A DNA stretch of 64,000 bases, taken from contig JACRMN010000011.1 of assembly GCA_016214955.1 (NCBI GenBank), positions 1-64,000 of the forward strand. Direction: 5' to 3'. Under the pieces are notes generated by a model. That model saw only the letters and a list, made by a program, of their open reading frames with translations, was not told the DNA's origin and made no database searches. The position numbers and the translations under genes were made by a program. Below are positions 50,434 to 57,717 of this stretch, one piece after another (the stretch's first letter is position 1; each line of letters starts with the position of its first letter). This DNA comes from Deltaproteobacteria bacterium (GTDB lineage Bacteria; Myxococcota; Myxococcia; Myxococcales; Anaeromyxobacteraceae).

Positions 50434-51555
50434 CTACGGCGCGAAGCTGACCCGCGCACCCTTCCGGATCTTCTCCTTCCCGTCGACGGCGCTCGCCACC
50501 GCGCCGCCGGCGTGCACCTGCAGCACCACCACGCGGGCCACCGTCTCGCCGCCCTCGGACAGCACGCGCCCCAGCTGCCAGGCCCGCAGCCCCTCGGTCG
50601 GGCCCGAGATGCTCACCATCTCGCCCGACACGTCGGCGACGGTGAGGGAGGGGGTCGGGGTCGCGGTCGCGGTCGCGGTCGCGGTCGGGGTCGCGGTCGG
50701 GGTCGCTGTCGCGTACACGAACGGCACCTTCGCGAACGTCCCCTTCTCCGCGTCGAACGAGCCGAGGGCCGCCCGCTGGTCCACGCCGGGCGGCAGGAGC
50801 AGGTCCACCACGCGGGGATGGGTCTCGCCCATGGGAGCGCCGCCGAAGGCGAAGGCCTCGGGCGTGGTCAGCACCGGCAGCGTGAAGGCGTTGGCCTCCC
50901 GCTTCCCCCTCACCCGGTCGGCGAGCGAGAAGCTCCGCTCCCAGGCGGCGCCCGACACCTGCACCGAGTAGCCCCAGGCGGCCGTGGGGAGGCCGCCGAG
51001 GAAGGCCGCCGGGACGCGCGCGGTCACGGTGCGGCCCGTCACCTGGAGCCGCTCCGCGAAGTGCACGCGCCGCGCCGCCTCGCCCATGGCCTCCCCGGCG
51101 ATGGCGCGGGCCGCCTGCGGCTGCGGGGTGAGCACCACCGCCGCCTCCCAGGTGGCGCCCTCGGCGAAGGCGACGCGGCGCCCGGGGATGCAGGCGCCGG
51201 AGCCGGAGCCGGGGCTCCTGTCGGTGTCGAGGTAGATGTCCACGTTCTGGAGGGTGATCCCGTTCGAGAGCTCGAGCGGGATCTGGTTGGTGCGCCGGGT
51301 GGTGTCGGGGGGACGGAAGGTGCTGCCCAGGGTCACCTCGAAGAGCACCTCGTCGCCGTCCACGTAGACCGCGAGGCGGCGCAGGTCGAAGTCGCCGTCG
51401 CGGAAGCCGGTGTCGCCGGGGGGCGTGTAGCTGCCCGGGCCGGTGGCGTCGCCGGCCGGGTCGTCGAAGGCCGCCACCAGCCGCGGGGCGGCCCCGGCGG
51501 GCGAGGCGGCCAGGCCGAGGATCAGCGCGGCGAGCGGCAGGGCGAGGCGGCGCAT
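50434..51555 (-). CDS. Exported glucodextranase-C/DOMON-like protein with Thr-Ala-Pro repeat
   Basis: 373 residues with a signal peptide (MRRLALPLAALILGLAASPAGA). 'FDDPAGDATGPGSYTPPGD', 'FDLRRLAVYVDGDEVLFEVTLGS' and 'QNVDIYLDTDRSPGSGSG' are typical of the DOMON-like domain of glucodextranase C-terminal regions, a beta-sandwich linked to alpha-glucan enzymes. After it comes a Thr/Ala/Pro repeat encoded by ten hexamers, then a C-terminal domain of about 75 residues ('VADVSGEMVSISGPTEGLRAW...GKEKIRKGARVSFAP') resembling a small beta barrel. It is a paralogue of the gene at 56832-57692. It is separated from the upstream lipoprotein genes by a strong terminator. Confidence 0.7.
   Translation of the reverse strand: MRRLALPLAALILGLAASPAGAAPRLVAAFDDPAGDATGPGSYTPPGDTGFRDGDFDLRRLAVYVDGDEVLFEVTLGSTFRPPDTTRRTNQIPLELSNGITLQNVDIYLDTDRSPGSGSGACIPGRRVAFAEGATWEAAVVLTPQPQAARAIAGEAMGEAARRVHFAERLQVTGRTVTARVPAAFLGGLPTAAWGYSVQVSGAAWERSFSLADRVRGKREANAFTLPVLTTPEAFAFGGAPMGETHPRVVDLLLPPGVDQRAALGSFDAEKGTFAKVPFVYATATPTATPTATATATATPTPSLTVADVSGEMVSISGPTEGLRAWQLGRVLSEGGETVARVVVLQVHAGGAVASAVDGKEKIRKGARVSFAP
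50651..50710. repeat. In-frame hexanucleotide tandem repeat (GNGGTC)
   Basis: Ten hexamers, chiefly GCGGTC and GGGGTC, lie inside the DOMON-like gene and encode alternating Thr-Ala and Thr-Pro. The unit is the same as in the promoter-proximal array at 3713-3772. Length changes by whole units would keep the reading frame. Confidence 0.85.
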
Positions 51556-51574
51556 GGAGTCTCCGGGAAAAGGA

Positions 51575-51607
51575 GCGGGCCGGCGAGGGAGCGCCCCGCC
51601 GGCCCGC
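51575..51607 (-). terminator. Intrinsic terminator of the lipoprotein/outer-membrane operon
   Basis: Perfect 10-bp stem GCGGGCCGGC / GCCGGCCCGC with a 13-base loop, followed on the minus strand by TCCTTTTCCC. It lies 18 bases beyond the stop of the repeat lipoprotein gene. Confidence 0.75.
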
Positions 51608-51624
51608 AGGATACCGCCGCCGCG

Positions 51625-53379
51625 CTACGGGGCGGTGATGGCGGTGTTGGTGCCGCCCAGGCCGCCCGCCACCGAGGTGATGGTGGCGGCCGTCCAGGCG
51701 CCGGCGCCGGACTGGGTGAAGGCGGTCACGCCGCTCGACTGGGCGTCACCGCCCACCTTGTACTCGACGCCGCCGAGCGTGAAGACGAACTCGGCCACCT
51801 GGCCGGTGGCGAGCAGGCCCGGGTAGGGAGGCGAGAGCTGATCGATGCCGCCGGAGAGGGTGAAGGTGTAGATGCCGTCACCCGAGGTGGCGTCGCCGTG
51901 GGTCCCGTCGTCGTAGCAGGGCTTGTCGCTCCAGCCCCAGCCCGAGCCCTTCACCGTGACCGTGGACACGTCGAAGGGCGGGTTGGTGACGGTGATGGCG
52001 GCGGTGTTGATCACCAGCCGCATGTCGATGGCGCCGTGGGCCGGGAAGGTGAGGCCGGTGGCGTTCACGGCGGCGGTGGCGCCGGCCGCCAGCGAGAACT
52101 GCCCGTTGCCGCCCACCCACATCCAGCCGCCGTTCACCGGGTCGGGGTTGGTGGCGTCGCGCAGGCCGTACTCGTACACCTGCGAGCCGGTGGCCGGAGG
52201 GGCGATGAACACCGTCACGCCCAGGATGTGGTCGCCTGCGGTGGCGCCGGCCGGCTCGTGGCCGCCCGCGTCCCAGGGCCCGTCGTCGTAGAGCTTGGCC
52301 CAGGGGCCGCCCCAGGTTGCGTCGTAGGTGCCGATGCGGGTGGCGGTGGCGTACAGCACGTTGCCCTTCCACTCCAGCTCGCCCGAGCGCCACAGCCGGT
52401 TGGCGGTGTCGGTGACCGAGAAGTTGACGGCCACGGTGCCGGCGGGCTGCGTGAAGGGTGCGCCGATGGCGGTGACGGCGGTGTTGTGGCCGCCGAGGCC
52501 GCCGGCCACCAGGCCCACCGTGGCGCCGATCCAGGCGGCGCTTCCGGCCTTGGTGTAGGCGGAGACGCCGTTGGTCTGGGCGTCGCCGGCCACCTTGTAC
52601 TCCACCCCGCCGAGCACGAAGACGAACTCGGGCACGTCGGTGCTCTTCAGCAGGCCCGGGTAGGGCGGCACCGCCTGGTTGATGGCCTGCGAGAGCACGA
52701 AGGTGCAGAGGCCGTCGCCGGAGGTGGCGTCGCCGTGGGTGCCGTCGTCGTAGCAGGTCTTGTCGCTCCAGCCCCAGGCCGAGCCCTTCACGGCCAGCGT
52801 CGTGGTGTCGAACGGCGGGTTGGTGGCGGTGATGCGCCGGGTGTCGAGCGTGAGCTTCATGTCGATGGTGCCGTGCGCCGGGATGGTGAGCCCGGTGGCG
52901 TTCACGGCGGCGGTGCCGCCGGCCGCGAGGGTGAACTGGCCGTTGCCGCCCACCCACAGCCAGCCGCCGTTCACCGGGTCGGGGTTGGTGGCGTCCCGCA
53001 GGCCGTACTCGTACACCTGCGAGCCGGTGGCCGGCGGGGCGATGAACACCGTCACGCCCAGGATGTGGTCGCCGGCGGTGGAGCCGAGCGGCTCGTGGCC
53101 GCCCTGGTCCCAGGGGCCGTCGTCGTAGAGCTTGGCCCAGGGCCCGCCCCAGGTGGCGTCGTAGGTGCCGATGCGGGTGGTGGCATCGAACTTGACGTTG
53201 CCCTTCCACTCCATCTCCTGGTTCTTCCACAGGCCGTTGGCCGTGTCGTTGACGGAGAAGTTCACCGCCACGGTGCCGGCGGGCTGCGGGAAGCCGTTCG
53301 AGGGAGTGGTGGTCTTGGAGCTGCTGCCGCAGGCCGCGAGGACCGCGGCCAGGGATACCGCCAGGCTGAACCGTCTCAT
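51625..53379 (-). CDS. Lipoprotein made of two tandem 279-residue repeats, putative alpha-glucan binder
   Basis: 584 residues from the ATG at 53379 (GAGGAG upstream). The lipobox is LAAC (SLAVSLAAVLAACGSS). Residues 30-308 and 309-584 are near-identical repeats, each starting F(P/T)QPAGTVAVNFSV and containing 'EWKGNV', 'YDATWGGPWAKLYDDGPWD', 'GVTVFIAPPATGSQVYEYGL', 'NGGW(L/M)WVGGNGQF' and 'CYDDGTHGDATSGDG'. Each repeat is rich in Trp and Tyr, as in carbohydrate-binding modules, and the YDDGTxGDxxxGDG motif also occurs in the next lipoprotein. No catalytic residues are recognised. Position suggests a surface starch-binding lipoprotein. The family is not identified with certainty. Confidence 0.65.
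   Translation of the reverse strand: MRRFSLAVSLAAVLAACGSSSKTTTPSNGFPQPAGTVAVNFSVNDTANGLWKNQEMEWKGNVKFDATTRIGTYDATWGGPWAKLYDDGPWDQGGHEPLGSTAGDHILGVTVFIAPPATGSQVYEYGLRDATNPDPVNGGWLWVGGNGQFTLAAGGTAAVNATGLTIPAHGTIDMKLTLDTRRITATNPPFDTTTLAVKGSAWGWSDKTCYDDGTHGDATSGDGLCTFVLSQAINQAVPPYPGLLKSTDVPEFVFVLGGVEYKVAGDAQTNGVSAYTKAGSAAWIGATVGLVAGGLGGHNTAVTAIGAPFTQPAGTVAVNFSVTDTANRLWRSGELEWKGNVLYATATRIGTYDATWGGPWAKLYDDGPWDAGGHEPAGATAGDHILGVTVFIAPPATGSQVYEYGLRDATNPDPVNGGWMWVGGNGQFSLAAGATAAVNATGLTFPAHGAIDMRLVINTAAITVTNPPFDVSTVTVKGSGWGWSDKPCYDDGTHGDATSGDGIYTFTLSGGIDQLSPPYPGLLATGQVAEFVFTLGGVEYKVGGDAQSSGVTAFTQSGAGAWTAATITSVAGGLGGTNTAITAP
51628..53292 (-). repeat. 837-base tandem duplication inside the lipoprotein gene
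   Basis: Copy 1 spans 53292-52456 and copy 2 spans 52455-51628. Long stretches match at nucleotide level, for example around 52135-52230 and 52975-53070. Conservation in DNA as well as protein points to recent duplication or ongoing gene conversion. Confidence 0.85.
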
Positions 53380-53400
53380 GGGTGCTCCTCCTCGGTGAAA

Positions 53401-53418
53401 CGCCGGGGCGCCCCGGCG
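53401..53418. terminator. Perfect 18-base palindrome between two lipoprotein genes
   Basis: CGCCGGGGCGCCCCGGCG, lying in the 43-base gap between the genes starting at 53379 and ending at 53423. TTTCACC follows on the minus strand. It could be a partial terminator or an mRNA-stability element that lowers expression of the downstream gene. Confidence 0.4.
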
Positions 53419-53422
53419 CGGG

Positions 53423-54874
53423 CTACTGCGTGCAGGCCACCGTGAGCGGCCCGATGGCCTGCGGAGTGAAGAAGCTGGTGCCGCAGCGAGAGGCGTCGTG
53501 GAGCGTGAAGGGCTGCTCCCGCGACTCGGGGCCGCAGCCGTGGATGCCCTCCTCCCAGGTGAGGCTCCCGCCGCTCGCCGGGTGCTGGTTGGCCCTGTCC
53601 TTGTTGGTGGCCTCGTCGCCGAAGACGTCGCGGCGGTAGACGAAGGCGTCACCGTTCACGTCGACCACCTCGAGGATGCGGGCGTTGCCGGGCCACTCCT
53701 CGGTGCCGGTCCAGATGTGCCCGAGGGTGCCCCAGGTGTACTTGTAGCCGACGCGCAGCTTCACGGCCGGGTCGTAGGGGACGTCGAAGACCACCGTCCA
53801 GATCCCGTCGCCCGCCGTCTCGTCGCCGTTGGTCCCGTCGTCGTACATGGGAATGGTGTTGGGAACGCCCGCGCCCAGCACGGCGTTGACGGCCGGGTCG
53901 GTCACCTCGGAAACGCCCGGCGGGTCGTTGGTGTAAAGCCAGCCCACGAAGTACATGCGGTGATCGGCCTGGACGGTCTTGGGCGAGAGCCACTTCCACC
54001 GGTCCACCCGGTTGCCGGTGCCGTCGAGGCAGCCGTCGTTGAAGTCGACGCTGAAGACCAGGCGGATGTGGCTCGGGTCCGGGCAGCCGGCCGGGCGGTA
54101 GAGCTGGGCCGCCTGGGAGAGCAGGGTGTCGAAGGGAGCGACGCCGTCGGCCACCCCGTCACCGGTGTAGTCGATCTGGTTGCGCTGCAGCCAGCCCAGG
54201 TCGAGGGCGCTGGTGGTCACCGCGTAGCCGGGAGGCGGCCCCAGCACCGGGGTGCGGAAGAGGAAGGGGTCGGTGGCGCCGGAGAGCGGATCGGCGCGGG
54301 CGGCGAGCCGCTCCACCAGGGTGAGGAGGTCGCGCGTCGGACCCGCCTGGCCCAGCGCCTGGCGGATCAGGGTGCGGGTGCCGGTGCTGACGCCGTCGCC
54401 CAGGTAGGCGGACGGGGTCACGTTGCCGAGGTTGGTGGCGTCCGAGGAGAGGCGCGCCTCGACGATGAGCGCCTCCACCATGTTGGCGGTGTCGAGATCG
54501 ACGCCGCCCACCTCCGATTCCTCGCCGAGGGTGGGGACGATGGCGCGCAGCTCCATGTCCCCCACGCGGCCGCGGACCTCGATCATCGAGTACTTGCCGG
54601 AGCCGAGCCGGATCTCGTACTGGCCGTTCTCCACCTTGGTGGCAAAGACGCAGCGGGTGTCGGTGAAGTCCTTGCAGGGCTCGAAGACGCCCCTCGAGTC
54701 GGAGACCGAGAGCTGCCCGGCGCGGGCGCCGGTCCAGGTGGCGGCGCCGCGGACCACCGAGGCCGGCCGCGGGTACCTGGCGTGGCCCACGTTGGAGAGG
54801 AAGTTCTCGAGCCCGCAGCCGCCGGCGGCGGCGAGGGCGACGAGCCCCAGGAGGATGGGCTTTCGGGTCACCAT
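53423..54874 (-). CDS. Lipoprotein partner of the outer-membrane barrel
   Basis: 483 residues from the ATG at 54874. Signal sequence ending AAGGC (MVTRKPILLGLVALAAAGGC), so probably lipidated at Cys20. The N-terminal half has a beta-rich domain ('GQLSVSDSRGVFEPCKDF', 'YEIRLGSGKYSMIEVRGRVG'). The C-terminal half has 'VFSVDFNDGCLDGTG', 'MYDDGTNGDETAGDGIWTVVFDVPYDPAVKLRVGYKYTWG', which resembles starch-binding or amylase-associated beta-sandwiches, and 'CGPESREQPFTLHDASRCG'. The start codon lies within the end of the barrel gene (7-base overlap), implying coupled synthesis and a functional pair, much as SusD-type lipoproteins accompany SusC barrels; there is no SusD homology that I can see. Confidence 0.65.
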   Translation of the reverse strand: MVTRKPILLGLVALAAAGGCGLENFLSNVGHARYPRPASVVRGAATWTGARAGQLSVSDSRGVFEPCKDFTDTRCVFATKVENGQYEIRLGSGKYSMIEVRGRVGDMELRAIVPTLGEESEVGGVDLDTANMVEALIVEARLSSDATNLGNVTPSAYLGDGVSTGTRTLIRQALGQAGPTRDLLTLVERLAARADPLSGATDPFLFRTPVLGPPPGYAVTTSALDLGWLQRNQIDYTGDGVADGVAPFDTLLSQAAQLYRPAGCPDPSHIRLVFSVDFNDGCLDGTGNRVDRWKWLSPKTVQADHRMYFVGWLYTNDPPGVSEVTDPAVNAVLGAGVPNTIPMYDDGTNGDETAGDGIWTVVFDVPYDPAVKLRVGYKYTWGTLGHIWTGTEEWPGNARILEVVDVNGDAFVYRRDVFGDEATNKDRANQHPASGGSLTWEEGIHGCGPESREQPFTLHDASRCGTSFFTPQAIGPLTVACTQ

Positions 54875-56823
54875 GCCGCCTCCACCGTGGCCTTGGCACG
54901 CCACACGTTCCACTTCATGTCGTAATAGCCGCCGGCCGCGTCGCGCTGCAGGTCCTTGCGGAACCACTCCAGCGTGTAGCCGAGCAGGGCGCCGCCGAAG
55001 GCGTAGGAGAGGCCGGCGCGGGCCGTATGGCGGTAGGTCTTCGAGTCGTAGAAGCCCGTGGACTGGTTGCCGTTGCGGTTCTTCTCGTCCCAGCGGGTGT
55101 ACTCGTACCCGAGCGTGGTCTTGAGCTCGGCGGTGGGCTGCAGGGTCAGCGCCAGGAAGCCCAGCAGCGAGCGGCCCCGGTAGTCGTCGGCGGTGGTCCC
55201 CGCCTTCCGGCCATCGCGGTCGTCCACCACCTTCACCTTGCCGGCCAGCGAGGCCCCGCGCGCCGCCGGGATGGCATAGCTGGCGTTCAGCACCGCCAGG
55301 TGGGTGCGGCGGTCCTGCCACCGCGTGTACACGCTGCGGGGATCGCGGCCGCGGTCGTAGACGTTGGCGTAGTCGGAGTCGGCGGTGAAGGCGGTGGTGT
55401 CGGTGAAGCCGTGCGTGTACAGGAAGTCCGGGTACTGGGTGGCCACGTCCCGGTCCTGCTTGTTGGTGTTGTAGCCGATGAAGGTGTACTCGAGGCTGGT
55501 CTTGAGCGAGCCGCGGGCGTACTCGGCGAGCAGCGTGCCGCCGTGCCAGCCGATGCAGGACTCGAACCACGGCTCGTCCCAGTCCACGAACTCGTTGGCG
55601 ATGTTGAGGGTGGGGAGCTGGCCGCCGCGGGTGAAGCCGCCGGTGATCATGCCCTCGGTGAGCAGGACGTCGGCCTCGCGGCGCGAGCCCATCACCGCGT
55701 TGTACTCGGAGCCGATGTTGAAGTACTCGGCCTTGAGGGACAGGCCCGCCTTCCACGGGTCGAAGAGCTCGACGAGCAGCTTGGCCGCCATGCCGTTGGA
55801 GGCCACGGCGCGGCCGGCCTTGTCGGTGCGGAAGAGCACCGGCGAGAAGCCCTGACCGCTGCTCACCAGGTTGGTGGCGTAGGCCGGGCTGACGTAGTTG
55901 GACGAGGCGGCCACCAGCGCCGAGACCTGGATGACGTCGAGGGCGGCGGGGGTGAAGACCGCGTCGAGCGTGCCGTTGAGTCCGCGGAAGCGGGTGGAGA
56001 GGCCCACCGAGTGGTCGGCGCCGCGATCGGACGAGGGCTGGCCGGTGAGCATGGGGCTGTAGCGATCGGTCTCCCAGTCCTGCAGCCAGGCGCCCACGGC
56101 GCGCAGGCGCAGGTCGTCGCCGAGCCGGCCCTCCACCTTGGCGGCGAAGGCCCAGTCGGTCCCGTAGAGGGAGGCCAGGGGGTCGTTGTCCCGGAGGCCG
56201 GTCTGCCAGCCCGGGCCGGCCCAGAGCTTGGGGAGCGCCATGGCCCCGACGGTGTAGGTGAGGGTCTTGCGGGGGAGGACCTCGCCCTCGACGAAGACGC
56301 CGCTGCCGTTCTCCCGGTCGATGTAGCGCGCCTTGCCGATGGTCCACTCGTTCCACATCGAGTAGTCGGTGGAGCCGATGGTCACCCACTTCACCGTGGG
56401 GATGGGCGGCGCCACGCGGATGTAGGCGCCGCGCAGCTTCACGTAGGCGGCGTGGTTCATGCCCAGGCTCTCGCCCGAGGTGTCGGCCACGCCGGGCTTC
56501 AGGTCGCCGTTCTCCCACCAGTCCTGCCAGAGCGCGCCCCAGCGGCTCTGCAGGCGGACGCCGGCGGTCACCCGCGGGCCGACGTTGGCCTTGATGTTGA
56601 GCTCGAACTCGGTGCAGGCGCCGTTGTGGCCGCCGATGTTGTCGACCCAGAACGGGTTGGAGAGCGAGAGGCAACCCTGGGTGTTGTCGTTCTGGTACAT
56701 GTACTTCGTGTAGATCTTCCCGCTCATGTCGAAGGCGAGCGTGTCGGCGCGCGCCGCGGGGGCGAGCGGCGCGAGCGCGGCGGCGACCAGCGCGGCGCGG
56801 AGGGCGGTGGCGGTCCTCGTCAT
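54868..56823 (-). CDS. Large outer-membrane beta-barrel protein, candidate maltodextrin porin
   Basis: 651 residues from the ATG at 56823. A signal peptide (MTRTATALRAALVAAALAPLAPAARA) is followed by many alternating hydrophobic/polar strands rich in Tyr, Trp and Gly, for example 'FELNIKANVGPRVTAGVRLQSRWG', 'AFAAKVEGRLGDDLRLRAVGAWL', 'LKTSLEYTFIGYNTN', 'ELKTTLGYEYTRWDEKN' and the final 'VWRAKATVEAAW', which ends in the terminal aromatic residue expected for BAM-dependent barrels. There is no plug or TonB box, so it is not SusC-like. No LamB homology recognised, but the size and context (amylases, glucan-binding lipoproteins, a MalEFGK importer) suggest the outer-membrane route for maltodextrins. 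Confidence 0.7.
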   Translation of the reverse strand: MTRTATALRAALVAAALAPLAPAARADTLAFDMSGKIYTKYMYQNDNTQGCLSLSNPFWVDNIGGHNGACTEFELNIKANVGPRVTAGVRLQSRWGALWQDWWENGDLKPGVADTSGESLGMNHAAYVKLRGAYIRVAPPIPTVKWVTIGSTDYSMWNEWTIGKARYIDRENGSGVFVEGEVLPRKTLTYTVGAMALPKLWAGPGWQTGLRDNDPLASLYGTDWAFAAKVEGRLGDDLRLRAVGAWLQDWETDRYSPMLTGQPSSDRGADHSVGLSTRFRGLNGTLDAVFTPAALDVIQVSALVAASSNYVSPAYATNLVSSGQGFSPVLFRTDKAGRAVASNGMAAKLLVELFDPWKAGLSLKAEYFNIGSEYNAVMGSRREADVLLTEGMITGGFTRGGQLPTLNIANEFVDWDEPWFESCIGWHGGTLLAEYARGSLKTSLEYTFIGYNTNKQDRDVATQYPDFLYTHGFTDTTAFTADSDYANVYDRGRDPRSVYTRWQDRRTHLAVLNASYAIPAARGASLAGKVKVVDDRDGRKAGTTADDYRGRSLLGFLALTLQPTAELKTTLGYEYTRWDEKNRNGNQSTGFYDSKTYRHTARAGLSYAFGGALLGYTLEWFRKDLQRDAAGGYYDMKWNVWRAKATVEAAW

Positions 56824-56831
56824 GGCGGCCT

Positions 56832-57692
56832 TCACTTGGCGCACGGGTACACCATCGGCACCTGCGCCAGGTCCTCGGGCTTGGGGTCGTTCGCGGCCTT
56901 GTCGTACTTCGACAGGATCTCGTGCTGCTTCTTCACCGGGTCGTCGCCCGGCGGCACCAGGATGTCGATGACGTGCGGGTCGTTGTCGTAGTCGGTGCCG
57001 CCGCCGAAGCGGTGCTGTCCCTCGAACTCGTTCACCTTGCGGGTGAGCAGGTCGGTCTTGGCGGGGAAACCCTCGTTCGACTGCATCAGCACCTGCCAGC
57101 CCCAGGTGGGCTTGGGGCTGCCGCCCAGGGAGGCGGCGTCGACCACCGCCACCAGGGTGCGGCCCTCGGCGCGCGTGACCCTGGGCACCACGATGCGGTC
57201 CTTCCACTGCGACGCCTTGAGGCCGATCTCGGAGTTCACGCGCGCGGGGCCCTGGGGGGAGATGATGACCACCCGGTCCCAGGCCTCGTCCTCGGCGAAC
57301 CGGACGTTGGTGCCCGGGAGCCCCTGTCGAACGCCGCTGCCCTTCTGGTGGTCGGTGTCGATGTGGACGAAGGCCATCTGCACGGAGAAGCCGTTGCCGT
57401 TCCAGGCGGCGCTGTCCCAGGGGTCCTCGATGCGGGACTTCACCGTGACCCGGATCTCCACCTGGCCGCCCTTGGGCACCACCTGCAGCTCGGTGACGTC
57501 GAAGGAGCCGGGCTTGTAGACGGCGTCGGTGGGGTAGGTGTACGTGCCGGGGCCGTCGTCGTCGCCGGCCGGGTCGGCGAAGGTGAAGCCCCCCTCGGGC
57601 GAGCAGCCCTTCACCGGGGAGTCGGCGGCCAGGGCCACGGCCGGGGCGGCGAGCAGGGCGACGAGGAGCAGGCGGGCGCGGGATGGGGTCAT
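56832..57692 (-). CDS. Exported glucodextranase-C/DOMON-like protein
   Basis: 286 residues. A signal peptide (MTPSRARLLLVALLAAPAVALA) is followed by a single domain: 'GGFTFADPAGDDDGPGTYTYPTDAVYKPGSFDVTELQVVPKGGQVEIRVTVK' (abbreviated pattern DPAGDD.GPG.Y.YPTD), 'FVHIDTDHQKGSGVRQGLPGTNVRF' and 'HVIDILVPPGDDPVKKQHEILSKYD'. This is the Glucodextran_C-type DOMON-like fold, found attached to glucodextranase and pullulanases and also as free proteins beside them. Here it is a stand-alone protein, probably periplasmic or released, that could bind glucan or a cofactor. It lies 8 bases before the barrel gene and 25 bases after the amylase gene, so it is part of the same operon. Confidence 0.75.
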   Translation of the reverse strand: MTPSRARLLLVALLAAPAVALAADSPVKGCSPEGGFTFADPAGDDDGPGTYTYPTDAVYKPGSFDVTELQVVPKGGQVEIRVTVKSRIEDPWDSAAWNGNGFSVQMAFVHIDTDHQKGSGVRQGLPGTNVRFAEDEAWDRVVIISPQGPARVNSEIGLKASQWKDRIVVPRVTRAEGRTLVAVVDAASLGGSPKPTWGWQVLMQSNEGFPAKTDLLTRKVNEFEGQHRFGGGTDYDNDPHVIDILVPPGDDPVKKQHEILSKYDKAANDPKPEDLAQVPMVYPCAK

Positions 57693-57717
57693 GTCCGGTC
57701 CTCCGGGTGGGCGAGCG

